DNA from: a virus | Length of the DNA stretch: 31,147 nt | Strand: one strand, 5' to 3' | IMG/VR virus record: IMGVR_UViG_3300017757_000068 | Location: 1-31,147 of that record | Part shown: one piece after another, positions 15,839 to 25,700 of the stretch | Position numbering within the stretch: the first letter of the stretch is position 1 | How the letters are laid out: each line of letters starts with the position of its first letter | Made by a program: the position numbers and the translations under genes | Notes under the pieces: model-generated | What the model was told of the DNA's origin: nothing | What the model saw: the letters and a program-made list of their open reading frames with translations, nothing else | Databases searched by the model: none

Positions 15839-18070
15839 ATGCCATTAATTAACACTTCGGTTCCTAACTTAATCCAAGGCGTGAGCCAGCAGCCTGATGG
15901 TAATAGGTTTGCTGGTCAATGTGACGAGCAGGTGAATGCTGTTAGCTCTATTGTGAGAGGACTAAAAAAGCGCCCACCGATGCAATTTGTTGGTAAAATG
16001 TTTGATGTGAATGGCGCGGATTACGGAAACGCTGAGAGGGATCAGTTTTCAAAGGCTCTCATCACTTTTATCGAGCGGGACAACAACGAGAGATATGTCC
16101 TTACGCTGCGGCATGGTAATTTACGTATATTTCGTATTTATGACAACTATTTAGTAGAATGCAGTATTTCATATAATACCAATACTTTTACATCTGGAGT
16201 TGGTTTTAATAACACTGATTATCTTTATAGTCTAAACTCCGACCAAAAAATAAAAACACTAACGGTCGGGGACACCACTTTTTTGGTCAATACAGAAAAA
16301 GTGGTAACCCAAAACAATGCCGAACTTACTGATGACTATTCAAACAAAGCCATAGTTTTTCTTAAACAAGCTGATTACGAAAAGACTTATACAGTTACAG
16401 TAGGTTCTGGAGTTAATGCTAACACATCGAGCTGCACGACGGGGTCGTCCATTGCAGACAACGAAGATAATATAGACGATGCTGTAGCAAACGACACACC
16501 CAACGGTAGTTCTGCTACAAGCTCAGGAGCCATCATCAATGTATTGGCTTCTGGCTTAGGCGCAGTTGCTACCGTTATAGACAAAGCCCACATGCTGGTT
16601 ACCGTCACTGATAGCATATCTGTTACTGATGACCTACACGGCAACGGAATGGGTGTCGTATACAAAGAGGTTGATAGCATCACCGATCTGCCTCTTGTTT
16701 GTGTAAATGGATTAGTTGTTAAAGTGATTGGTGATGTAGAAATAAACCAAGATGACTACTATGTTAAGTTCGAAACCGTAACTAAATCCGAAGTCGCAAC
16801 AACAGGGAAAGGCTCGTGGGTAGAAACTGTAGCACCTAACATTCCATATAAGATAGATGGTAATTTACCTATGTCTTTGGTGAACACAGCTGAAAATACT
16901 TTCTCATTAGAAATTATGGCGTTAGGCGAAAGAGAAGTGGGAGATGAGGAATCCAACCCCCTTCCCTCTTTCGTAGATTCTACCATTTCCAATGTATTCC
17001 TTTTTAAAGGTCGTTTGGGCTTTCTAAGCGAAGATGCAATCATACTGAGCGAAGCGGGTTTAGGCGGTATAATAACATATAATAACTCAGACACGAGGCA
17101 GAGATTTAACTTCTTTCGTAAGACCGTTACTACGTTACTAGACTCGGAATTAATTGATGTTCGTGTATCAAACAGAGACGTAACTACCTTACGAGCAGCT
17201 CAACCCTTCCAAGAAGACCTCATGATCTTCTCTGACTCAGCACAGTTCAAACTAGCTGGAGGCGACACACTTACTTCAAGAAATATCTCTGTTAGTCAAG
17301 TTACAAGCTTTGACTATAACAAGTCTGTAGAACCTTTGTGTCTTGGCGCTTACCTTTACTTTCCTTTTGATCGTGGAGTATTTAGCGGTATCAGAGAATA
17401 TACAGTCAATGCTGTAAATGCTACTTTTGACTCGGAGGAAATAACTCAACACGTACCTCAATATATACCCAAAAACTTAACCAGTTTTACAGGGTCTGAC
17501 GCTGAGAATATGATTGCTCTATCTTCGGGGGATATCCGATATTTAGATGGAGAGGGCGTGTACAGCGGATCGGGAACCTTCCCCCCTTTTGACTTTGCCG
17601 TTGTCCGCTATGCGTGGACAGCGGCTAACGGACGTGATTTGGATACTAGAACTAGGGTGACGTCACCTATAAATACTTCTGCTGTAGGATGGAATCGACT
17701 CAGCTCTGATACTGGACTGACTTGGCGAGGTGACAATGTGTCTACTACAGGAGTCGAAGCCGTGTTAATCGACTATCCAGACATCATTAGTGCTGCTCCA
17801 AACCCATCATCTCTTATTCTAATTCCACTTAGTGCTTTCTGGTATGGGGAGCGTGCGAACGGTTACTTTAACATCGAATTTGACACATATCTAGGAGGAA
17901 CAATGGTACCAGTTGGATCGTTCGATTACCAAAATACTGGAGGCTCTATTGTTTCTAACATCACTGTAGGTGGGTTTTCTTCAACCGATAACGTTCAAGA
18001 GGACATTGAAGGTGATCAGCAATACACGATTGTATACAACCCCGTATCTAAACAAGCTTACTTAATTTAA
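15839..18070 (+). CDS. gp12 (T7-like, 5' part): tail tubular protein B, N-terminal part plus inserted domain
   Basis: 743 aa forming the tail nozzle. Begins NTSVPNLIQGVSQQPDGNRF and continues with RGLKKRPP, FLFKGRLGFLSEDAIILS, LMIFSDSAQFKL and EEITQHVPQYIPKNLTSFTG, all matching T7 gp12 up to the point where T7 continues SHGDPSKIFMYKFLY. Here, after SSGD (residue 565), the frame enters about 178 residues unrelated to T7 and stops. The missing C-terminal third of gp12 is encoded by the next ORF. The family assignment is secure; the split is read directly from the sequence and from comparison with remembered T7 gp12. Confidence 0.93.
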   Translation: MPLINTSVPNLIQGVSQQPDGNRFAGQCDEQVNAVSSIVRGLKKRPPMQFVGKMFDVNGADYGNAERDQFSKALITFIERDNNERYVLTLRHGNLRIFRIYDNYLVECSISYNTNTFTSGVGFNNTDYLYSLNSDQKIKTLTVGDTTFLVNTEKVVTQNNAELTDDYSNKAIVFLKQADYEKTYTVTVGSGVNANTSSCTTGSSIADNEDNIDDAVANDTPNGSSATSSGAIINVLASGLGAVATVIDKAHMLVTVTDSISVTDDLHGNGMGVVYKEVDSITDLPLVCVNGLVVKVIGDVEINQDDYYVKFETVTKSEVATTGKGSWVETVAPNIPYKIDGNLPMSLVNTAENTFSLEIMALGEREVGDEESNPLPSFVDSTISNVFLFKGRLGFLSEDAIILSEAGLGGIITYNNSDTRQRFNFFRKTVTTLLDSELIDVRVSNRDVTTLRAAQPFQEDLMIFSDSAQFKLAGGDTLTSRNISVSQVTSFDYNKSVEPLCLGAYLYFPFDRGVFSGIREYTVNAVNATFDSEEITQHVPQYIPKNLTSFTGSDAENMIALSSGDIRYLDGEGVYSGSGTFPPFDFAVVRYAWTAANGRDLDTRTRVTSPINTSAVGWNRLSSDTGLTWRGDNVSTTGVEAVLIDYPDIISAAPNPSSLILIPLSAFWYGERANGYFNIEFDTYLGGTMVPVGSFDYQNTGGSIVSNITVGGFSSTDNVQEDIEGDQQYTIVYNPVSKQAYLI
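17534..18067 (+). other. domain inserted into gp12
   Basis: Residues 566-743 of the preceding ORF. Beta-rich, with VVRYAWTAANGRDLDTRTRV, VGWNRLS, TWRGDNVSTTGVEAVLID, LSAFWYGERANGYFNIEF and YLGGTMVP. This set of motifs is familiar from structural or adhesin proteins of marine phages rather than from gp12. It interrupts gp12 exactly between SSGD and SEIYIYKYL, segments that are adjacent in T7. No homing-endonuclease, intein or intron features were seen. Confidence 0.7.
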
Positions 18071-18072
18071 AA

Positions 18073-18840
18073 ATGTCTGAAATATATATATATAAATACC
18101 TATTCCAAAACGGGAAGAAAATACTGAGTGCATGGATGTTATTTACTGTACGAGGGTCTGTTAAGTCTATACAATTTATCGACTCCACCTTGTATGCTGT
18201 GACTGTCTTTAACCAACAATTAATACTAGAAAAGTGTAGACTAGAGGAAGGACACGAAGACTCTGAAGGGTTTACAACTCACCTCGACAGACGTGTGAAG
18301 TTTATACTTGGTCAGGGAGCTAGTACAATCACGATGCCTTACAGTGTCGGGTATAATGAAAACATAGAAGTTTACACAACCGACGGATTGTCACTACCAT
18401 GTACAGCAAATGGTACAACAGTCACTTTACTAAGTCCTCTAGTAGAACCAACAACTGTGTATGTGGGGCTTTCTTATGACATGAAGTACACTTTCTCTAG
18501 TCAAATATTCAAAGGCAAAACAGAGAGTGGTACAAGTCCTTCTAACGCGGCTAAGTTGATGATACGTAACGGTTCTCTATCCTATGATAAAACATCTTAT
18601 TTTAAGGTAAAAGTTACACCCATAGAGCGCGATACATACGAAAATGAATTTGTTCCTGATGTAGTGGGTTCATCCGTAATTGGTAGTCTAAAACTAGAAA
18701 GCGGGATGTTTCGCTTTCCTGTATTTACAAAATCAGACGACGTAGAAATTACTATTGAAAACAACACTCCACTTCCCTCTAACTTCCAAAGCGCTGAGTT
18801 TGAGTCCTTCGTTCACCCAAGGTCAAATAGGTATGGATAA
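18073..18840 (+). CDS. gp12 (T7-like, 3' part): tail tubular protein B, C-terminal part as separate ORF
   Basis: 255 aa. The start SEIYIYKYLFQNGKKILSAW aligns with the T7 gp12 segment SKIFMYKFLYLNEELRQQSW. Later VYVGLSYDMKYTFSSQIFK matches T7 VYIGFNINFVYEFSKFLIK, and the end (SGMFRFPV, HPRSNRYG) matches GQYRFPV and RRSSGI. It starts two bases after the previous stop and in the -1 frame relative to it. The -1 frame closes at 18049, leaving only about 20 bp for a shift and no slippery heptamer, so re-initiation at ATG 18073 is most likely. It overlaps the gp13-like gene by eight bases. The product probably joins the 5' part in the nozzle. Confidence 0.85.
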   Translation: MSEIYIYKYLFQNGKKILSAWMLFTVRGSVKSIQFIDSTLYAVTVFNQQLILEKCRLEEGHEDSEGFTTHLDRRVKFILGQGASTITMPYSVGYNENIEVYTTDGLSLPCTANGTTVTLLSPLVEPTTVYVGLSYDMKYTFSSQIFKGKTESGTSPSNAAKLMIRNGSLSYDKTSYFKVKVTPIERDTYENEFVPDVVGSSVIGSLKLESGMFRFPVFTKSDDVEITIENNTPLPSNFQSAEFESFVHPRSNRYG

Positions 18841-19306
18841 ATATGATGAAGTACTTTTCGAGCATGGAGGATGCAAAGTAACCTTGGCTACTATGGAACA
18901 TGCAGAATACGTAGCAAAGAACATGCGAGCAATCGACGTTCTTGAAGCTAAGTGTATTGGGCATACTCCACTCGAAGCGGTGTCATGTGGTTTAGAAATT
19001 GATGACATCACCCTCACTGGTTTTGACAAAGAAGGTAACCCCGCTTGTATAATGGGAGCAGGTAAACACGACATAGCTTACATATGGCTACTGGGTACAG
19101 ATGCCATTGAAAAGAACTCTTACGTGTTTCTAAAAATGTCTAGAGACATTATAAAATTCCTAGCAAAACCTTATGGAGTCGTAAGTAACTTCGTGCACAA
19201 AGACAATCTAGTCTCTCGTCGTTGGTTAACTTTCTGCAAAGCTGAGTTCGTAAATGAAGTTAGCTTGGACAACCAACCCTTTTATCAATTTCAAATAAAG
19301 TATTAA
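18833..19306 (+). CDS. gp13 (T7-like): internal virion protein, gp13-like (GNAT-like fold)
   Basis: 157 aa (T7 gp13: 138). After CKVTLATMEHAEYVAKNM it has IDVLEAKCIGHTPLEAV, an ACIMGAG strand, AYIWLLGTDAIEK and SNFVHKDNLVSRRWLTFCKA, the same order as T7 gp13 (DILEAKAAGIEPSFPDA, AIGGNCG, CWFVTSD, VGNTSHIRFLKTIGA). The layout is that of an N-acetyltransferase-like fold. ATG 18833 is chosen, overlapping the gp12 C-terminal ORF by 8 bp. In T7 gp13 is needed for core assembly; catalysis has not been established here. Confidence 0.8.
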   Translation: MDKYDEVLFEHGGCKVTLATMEHAEYVAKNMRAIDVLEAKCIGHTPLEAVSCGLEIDDITLTGFDKEGNPACIMGAGKHDIAYIWLLGTDAIEKNSYVFLKMSRDIIKFLAKPYGVVSNFVHKDNLVSRRWLTFCKAEFVNEVSLDNQPFYQFQIKY

Positions 19307-19307
19307 T

Positions 19308-19826
19308 ATGTGTCATCCAATAATAGTAGGTGTAGCTCTTGGAGCATTGCAAATGCAGGCAGCGAACAGAGCGCAAGAACAAGCTGCCAAAATGCAAGCT
19401 CTACAACAAGACCGAGCGAGCGAAGCTGAAAATGCAAGAGTAAGACAACAGTTCTCCTCAATGCGAGCAGAAGAAGCGGCAGAACAAAAAGCGGCTGCCG
19501 TTGAAATGCAGCGGTCTCAAGAACAGTATTTACAAGCCTTTGGACAAGCGTCGGCTATTGATAATGGCGTGACGGGGCAGTCTCTATCCGCTATACAAGA
19601 TTCCTATCTACAGGCATTAGGAAAAGAGCGAAGCGGAGTGTCTCATCAGTTAGCTGTGAACGATATTCAACGTAATTACGCTTTCGATAATGCAGGACAA
19701 CAATTCTCAAATAACCTTATTAACATTAACCAACCTATTGCGCCTGTAGACTACCTTGGAAATGCTGTCAGCGGACTACAAACAGGGCTTTCAACTGGTA
19801 TGGCAGCACACCAAGCCTTTGGTTAG
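19308..19826 (+). CDS. gp14 (T7-like): internal virion protein, gp14-like
   Basis: 172 aa (T7 gp14: 196). Begins MCHPIIVGVALGALQMQAAN, comparable to T7 MCWAAAIPIAISGAQAISGQN, then a long Ala/Gln/Glu-rich helical region (about 22-75) with likely coiled-coil, and GVTGQSLSAIQDSYLQALG. In T7 gp14 is ejected and forms the outer-membrane pore. The hydrophobic N-terminal segment is consistent with membrane insertion. One base separates it from the gp13-like gene. Confidence 0.87.
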   Translation: MCHPIIVGVALGALQMQAANRAQEQAAKMQALQQDRASEAENARVRQQFSSMRAEEAAEQKAAAVEMQRSQEQYLQAFGQASAIDNGVTGQSLSAIQDSYLQALGKERSGVSHQLAVNDIQRNYAFDNAGQQFSNNLININQPIAPVDYLGNAVSGLQTGLSTGMAAHQAFG

Positions 19827-19843
19827 GTTTTAACTTAAAAATT

Positions 19844-22699
19844 ATGTCAAAACAAACAACTGTAAGTTTACCAGATGGCGCGACGTATAAAAGCGCTAAA
19901 GAAGTCGGACTCGGTGTTCCAAAATCTCTATCAGTACCACAAGCTCAAGGAGGCAGGTACAGAGTAGCTGTAGGTGGAAGCCTCAACGCCAATGAAACTA
20001 GCATGGGGCGTCTCGCTAATTCTCTAAAAGGTGTTAGCAGTGTTCTAGGTTCGTATGCTGACATTCGAGTTGAACAGGAAGAGCGTGGACTTGCTGAGCT
20101 ACGTCGTATGTCCAACGAAAAAAAGCGTGAGCTGATTGGCGCTGAGAATAAAGTATTTCGAAAGATGGGTATACGCCCACAAAGTATGCTACAAGTCATG
20201 CATGCTCTAGGCACTGCTGAGTCTGGAAAGTTTCAAGGCGAATGGCAGGAATACCTAGAAAACGAGCTTATCCCTAGTCAACAGGGTGGCACTCCTCTAA
20301 GTTCAGAAGAAATCCAAAAAGCGTATGTAAAGTTTCGCCAAGGTTGGACAAACAGTAACGAGTTTCTAGGTAAGTCCCAACTGGCTACTGATGGGTTCTT
20401 AGCTGACACCGATGGACTCTACGACCGTAACTCAGCTTACTATTTTAAAGCTGCTGATGGTTACTATGAGCAGAACGTACAACGCTTCTCTGCTTCTGAG
20501 GCTATAATGGCGACCGCCTCTACTAAGCCTGAAGAACTAGCAAGGGTAATTACGGAAAATTTCAGTGCTATGGATGGGACAACTTCCAGAGCTGTTGTAC
20601 AAGATATGGTGACCAAAGCTGTTCAATCAGGCGATGTTTCTATGATGGAAACAATGCAGACAGTATTAACCACAATGGCAGCCCCTAAGAATAGCATTAA
20701 ACTCGGAGGGCTAGACTTCTCTAAAACCGCCACCTTTAGTCTGATGAAACTGCGTCTTAATACAAGTCAAGACGATGCAAGATATAAAAAAACTGCGCGA
20801 GAAAGTCAGTTACTTAAGCTTGAAGACGAGAAACTGGAAAGAGAAGTCAAAGAGTTATTTGCTGATTACAAGGTAAAGATGAAAAATCTTGAGGGGCAGC
20901 CTGCTAAACAAAATGAACTTAAAATTTCCACTTGGACGTTAGCTCAAAAGTATTTTGAACCTGTAGGCGAAGGTTTATTTCTGGACTTATCCCGTCAACT
21001 AAACAGCGCAATGCATACTCTAGGTAACCAGAGCAGAGCTGATCAAAAGCTCTCAGATGATAAGACCACCCAATCAATCCTAACAACTGTCCAAAACGCT
21101 GTTTTTAGGAGTGAGGATACAGCAAAGATTAATGCCCTCATAGAACAGAAGAAAACAGAGGTGGATGATAATGTGGCTAACGGTTCTCTGTCTGAAAAAG
21201 CTGCTCAAGAATTAAAAAACCAGCTTAATTCTTTGGGTAATTCTACAACCCAAAAGGGATTGCGGACTACTAGGATTGGGCAACTAGCCGAACGAAGCAA
21301 GATTGATCCAGAACTACGAGCAGGGAACCGCGAGCAGAGTTATTATGTCGTAATGAACGCTGCTAAGGCTGGAATGCTGGATAAGAATGGGAACCCCATA
21401 AGTAAATTCGCAAGGGCTGATGCTGTCGAAATAGCTGGTGCTAACCCAATGGAGGCATATAGCTTTCAAACTGGTCGCCTTAACATCGCTGCAAGAGGGG
21501 TCTTTATTGACTACGAAAATGACGTTCAAGCGGAAAGAGAAAGACTATCTAAACAAGCATTTTATAAATTCTCTCCTAACTCTGGCGGTGAACTAACTGT
21601 TGAGATGGATGAGTATATAAACGACAATCTTAAGGGCTATATAAAAGAACGCCAAAGCTTAGCATCACAACAACTCATAACTATTCACGAACAAAGGGAG
21701 CAAGCTATGAGAAATCAGGAGATGATAAGTAAAGGTTATTCCATTGGTGAAGAAGACTCCGAATTTGACATAGCCGAACGCTTTAAAGCCATGCAAGCAT
21801 GGGAAACAAGCAAAGAGGCAGGTGCAGACGAAGATATGTTTATCTTTACTCAGGAACCTCGTACTGGAGAAGCTAACGTAACTATCCGAACCAATCGCTT
21901 TGACCTAGATGCTACAAAGCCCTTCGCTGGAAGGCAGAGTGACAAACACGTACAATTTCGAGAGCGGTTCGAAATGCTTAATGAGCGTGAGGCTATTACA
22001 ATAGGCACAGGACAGGATAAAAAGAGCATAGCTGTCTTTGACGCTCTCAGTGATGAGTCAAAATCTCAACTGTCCGCTCGTTATGCTGAGTCTCTGCAAT
22101 TAGTTGACGGGGTCTATGGAGAGAAGCATATAAATAAATTGCTGCGTAACATAGACCGTGGGCAGCTTATGTATCGAACTCCAATGGCTCGCGGGATGGG
22201 AGGGATGCAAGGAATCCCCCAAACCGACGACAACCCATTTAATCTTAACCCTCAAATGAGATTTGATGACCAGACTTACCAAGGCAGACGTGAAGCCATT
22301 AATAAAGTCATGACTGCTTACAAACTGTCGAGCGTACCTACAGAGCATTGGCAATCTGAAGACTACGGGGGTAACTCCGAGTTTACCCTACGAGGTCCAG
22401 ATGGTGATGTTAAAAGTGGATTAGGCTATAAGAACAGAAAAGACCTCGCCTTTGTTCCAAGAGAAACTATTCAAAAGTTACATAATTTTGTTACATCAGA
22501 CAAAGCTGTAGGTAACATGAAAGCTGACCTTTCAACTGGTCTAGCCTCTCTACCTGCGGATGAAATCACCGTTGTTAAGGATGCTCTTAAATATTTCTAC
22601 ATCACAGAAGGCATAACTCCCCAACAAGCTTTATCGCAACTCTTTAACAATCATCGAGCTATCTATAGCATTAACCAAGGACACTCCTTCGATCAGTAA
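19844..22699 (+). CDS. gp15 (T7-like): internal virion protein, gp15-like
   Basis: 951 aa, larger than T7 gp15 (747). Helix-rich core protein expected to be ejected with gp14 and gp16 to build the DNA-translocating channel. Starts with TTVSLPDGATYKSAKE, then a VRQ-like polar N-terminal region and a long series of amphipathic helices; QAYSxF-type pattern is seen in MEAYSFQTGRLNIAARGV. No catalytic motif or membrane segment is evident. The assignment depends mainly on position between gp14 and gp16 and on size and composition, with limited direct motif similarity. Confidence 0.82.
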   Translation: MSKQTTVSLPDGATYKSAKEVGLGVPKSLSVPQAQGGRYRVAVGGSLNANETSMGRLANSLKGVSSVLGSYADIRVEQEERGLAELRRMSNEKKRELIGAENKVFRKMGIRPQSMLQVMHALGTAESGKFQGEWQEYLENELIPSQQGGTPLSSEEIQKAYVKFRQGWTNSNEFLGKSQLATDGFLADTDGLYDRNSAYYFKAADGYYEQNVQRFSASEAIMATASTKPEELARVITENFSAMDGTTSRAVVQDMVTKAVQSGDVSMMETMQTVLTTMAAPKNSIKLGGLDFSKTATFSLMKLRLNTSQDDARYKKTARESQLLKLEDEKLEREVKELFADYKVKMKNLEGQPAKQNELKISTWTLAQKYFEPVGEGLFLDLSRQLNSAMHTLGNQSRADQKLSDDKTTQSILTTVQNAVFRSEDTAKINALIEQKKTEVDDNVANGSLSEKAAQELKNQLNSLGNSTTQKGLRTTRIGQLAERSKIDPELRAGNREQSYYVVMNAAKAGMLDKNGNPISKFARADAVEIAGANPMEAYSFQTGRLNIAARGVFIDYENDVQAERERLSKQAFYKFSPNSGGELTVEMDEYINDNLKGYIKERQSLASQQLITIHEQREQAMRNQEMISKGYSIGEEDSEFDIAERFKAMQAWETSKEAGADEDMFIFTQEPRTGEANVTIRTNRFDLDATKPFAGRQSDKHVQFRERFEMLNEREAITIGTGQDKKSIAVFDALSDESKSQLSARYAESLQLVDGVYGEKHINKLLRNIDRGQLMYRTPMARGMGGMQGIPQTDDNPFNLNPQMRFDDQTYQGRREAINKVMTAYKLSSVPTEHWQSEDYGGNSEFTLRGPDGDVKSGLGYKNRKDLAFVPRETIQKLHNFVTSDKAVGNMKADLSTGLASLPADEITVVKDALKYFYITEGITPQQALSQLFNNHRAIYSINQGHSFDQ

Positions 22700-22704
22700 T
22701 TTAT

Positions 22705-25700
22705 ATGAACTTATTTAAAAATCCGAATGAAATCGCCCAAGGCTTAGGACAAGGTCTTTTCCGTGGTCCAAATTCTCCTCAAGAACAACAGCTTGCTGAT
22801 CCTTTCTCTGATATTGCTAGGCAGTCCTCTGTAGAAGAAGAAGAAGATGGACCCAGTATACTTGCAGACCTAGCTATGGCTCCTCTAAGAGGCGTAGAAG
22901 GTGTTGCACATGGGTTGTATAACCTAGCAGATACAATATCCTTTGATGCTCTTCCTGATTGGGCAGACGACAAACGAGTGTTAGGGCGCAGTCAAACAAT
23001 GGCTGGAGGTTTCGTTGAAGGTCTTACACAGTTCCTAGTTCCGTTCTTTCCGCTCAAAGCAGCGATGAAAGTAGGAAAGATTGGTAGAGCTTTTGCCAAA
23101 CTTGGTACAAAACGTTCTGACATTGCTCGTGACGTTCTCGCAGGTTCTGCTGTGGACTTTGCAGCGTTTGACGGACAAGAAGAACGTCTCTCCAATCTCC
23201 TGAATCTCTCCCCTGTTCTAAAGAACCAAGTTACTGAATACCTCGCTGCTGATGAAGATGATGCAGAGCTTGAGGGTCGTATTAAAAACACGCTGGAAGG
23301 TCTCATGATTGAGGGTGGTATGCGTGGAGCGTTCGGAGTACTCGGAGCTGCTTTTAGCGGTATCAAAGCAGTTAAACTACGTCAGAAGAAACTTGCACAA
23401 GGTAAAACCCCAGAACAAGCAGCCAAAGAAGCTGTAAATGAGTCTGGTTTAGAAGATGTTGACTACAGTGAGATGGACTTTGTTCCTGTCGATGAAACAA
23501 AAGTACCTGAGCCAGAGAGCAGAGCAGAGCCTGTAACTACTAAAGCAGATGACGATTTAGAAGCTAATTTGAAGCTTGAACAAAAGTTAAAAGACGCTGA
23601 AGCAGACCCCGATGAACCTAGATTAAGCTCTAAAGAAGACGGAGAAGCTCCTGATCGTCCTACAACTGAAGAAGGCGTAGAGCTTGACGCTCAACAAGCT
23701 GCTGCTAGAAACGTTGATCCTCAAAACCTTGAGGACATGAGCTACAAGGAAATCCAAGCTCTAGCAAAAGAGCTAGGAGTAAATGCTAAAGGTAAACGTA
23801 TTGAACTCGAATCAAGGATTGAAGAACACTACAAGCAATCCCAACAAGCAAACATAGCCTCTGTAGGTGAAGATGGACAACTCGACTTCTTGGGAGGACG
23901 GGCAGACGGCGAACGCAAACCTATACAGTTAACTGAAGATTATAAAGCGACTAAAGATAACCAAGGTAAAACACAGCGCACTCCAACCGAAGATCAGGGC
24001 TCTGGTGATCAGGGGCATTTCAAATTCTTCCACGACGAGAAGTTCCTTGATGACAATGCTGACTACACTGAAGGTTGGACAGGCAAGAAGACTTTTACTG
24101 AAAGCAAACTGACGAGTATTGAAAAGACTGTGTTGCAGCTTGTAAAGCAACTCGCACCAACAGCGGGTGACCGAGGTGGTGAACAAGCTCTGATGGGCTC
24201 AATCCGCAACGTTGCCAACCAAGGTGGCTTAATGATGGTTGCTAAAGCTCTTGCCATTAATATCAAAAATGGAGCTAAAGAAACCCCTGCTTCGTTCGAA
24301 GAAATTTTAAAAGAAGCTAAAGAAATTGCAGATGAGATGGGCTTGCATAGAACTGAGCACGACCACTTAGCAAAGATTGTTCAGGCTGAAAGGTCAGGCG
24401 AAGGTTCTGTAGACGCTCTTCAAACTCTGAGAGCAAACCAACAAGCTTTACGAACTCTTAACCGTTCGCTTGGTAATCAGCTCAGAGACAAAGCCGCAGA
24501 GATGTATGAGCTTAAGAAAAACGGAGGTAAGAAGGGCGATCCTGACTATCACGTACTCGAAACTGAGCTCTTAACAATCCTAGATAAGCACCGCGCTTCT
24601 CAACAAATCTGGTCACTTTACGGGCGTGAGACATCCAAAGTGATGCTTCAGCGTAGGGCTCTTTATGTTGGCTCTTCACCTTACAACAGGCGCTTAGGAC
24701 TTTCAGGTCAGCAAGTATTAAACGGTGCTGATCGCATGCATTACAAGAAGAAGCAGATTGGTAGTATGACTACCGACGAACTGGTTGATAAGATCAGAGC
24801 TGCTCCTAACGGTGATTCTATATTCAAGATACTCAACAAAACAACAGAGGCTACTGAAGGCTCCAAGATGATGCGTATGACTCTGGAGTATTGGATGAAC
24901 TCGCTATTGAGCTCTCCTATTACTCAGATGGTCAATGTACTTGGCGCTGCTGGTATCTACCACATGAAAGCAGCAGAGGGTGTTATGGGTGCAGCTCTTA
25001 ATGGAGATACTGAGACGATGAAGTCTATCGCTCACAATCTTTATAAGATGGAATCCATCAAAGAGGCTTGGGCTCACGCTGTAATTGCGCTAAAGAGCGA
25101 CGATGCTGTATTAGCTCCTGATGCACGTACTTATGACGACAGTGCTGAACGTAGCCACGCTATCTCTTCGGACCGAGAAGATGCATTCGGTGGTGCTATA
25201 AACTGGCTTGGTACACTTGTACGTACTCCTTCACGTGCGCTTCTAGCAGGTGATGAGTTCTTCAAGCAGCTTAACTACCGCTTCTTCGTTCGTTCTGAAG
25301 TCATGGCTGACTCCCTGCGTAAGGGAGAGCCTATGGAGAAAGCAATCATAAAGGCAGAACAAGCTATGGAAGCGGCTGTAACCAAAGGCGGTACAGCAAT
25401 GAACGAGCGAGCTCTCGGAATGGAAGTGTACAAGCAAGTTCAGAAACAAGACGATCAACGCGCTGAAACGGGGCAAGCTCGTATGACTCCAGAAGAGTTT
25501 GACCAAACAATCCGTGAGGTCTTTGAAACACAAGCTTACAGAGTCCGTGACTCCCGTCTTAATATGGAGAATGCTGACCCTCGTTACCGCACAACAGATG
25601 CAGCTCTGGATTACGCTAAAGTCGCTACAGCAACCAAGGACATCCCACAGGTTCAAGAGCCTCTAGCGCGTCTTGCACACTGGTTCCCACCAGCCAAGAT

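Noticed and set aside
18052-18075. Programmed -1 frameshift joining the two gp12 ORFs
   Set aside because: The -1 frame is closed by TAA at 18049, leaving about 20 bp for a shift, and no X-XXY-YYZ heptamer in the right phase is present. Re-initiation at ATG 18073 is simpler.
22992-23366. Minus-strand ORF of 124 codons opposite gp16
   Set aside because: Ser/Arg/Pro-rich shadow frame of a well-supported gene, with no ribosome site.
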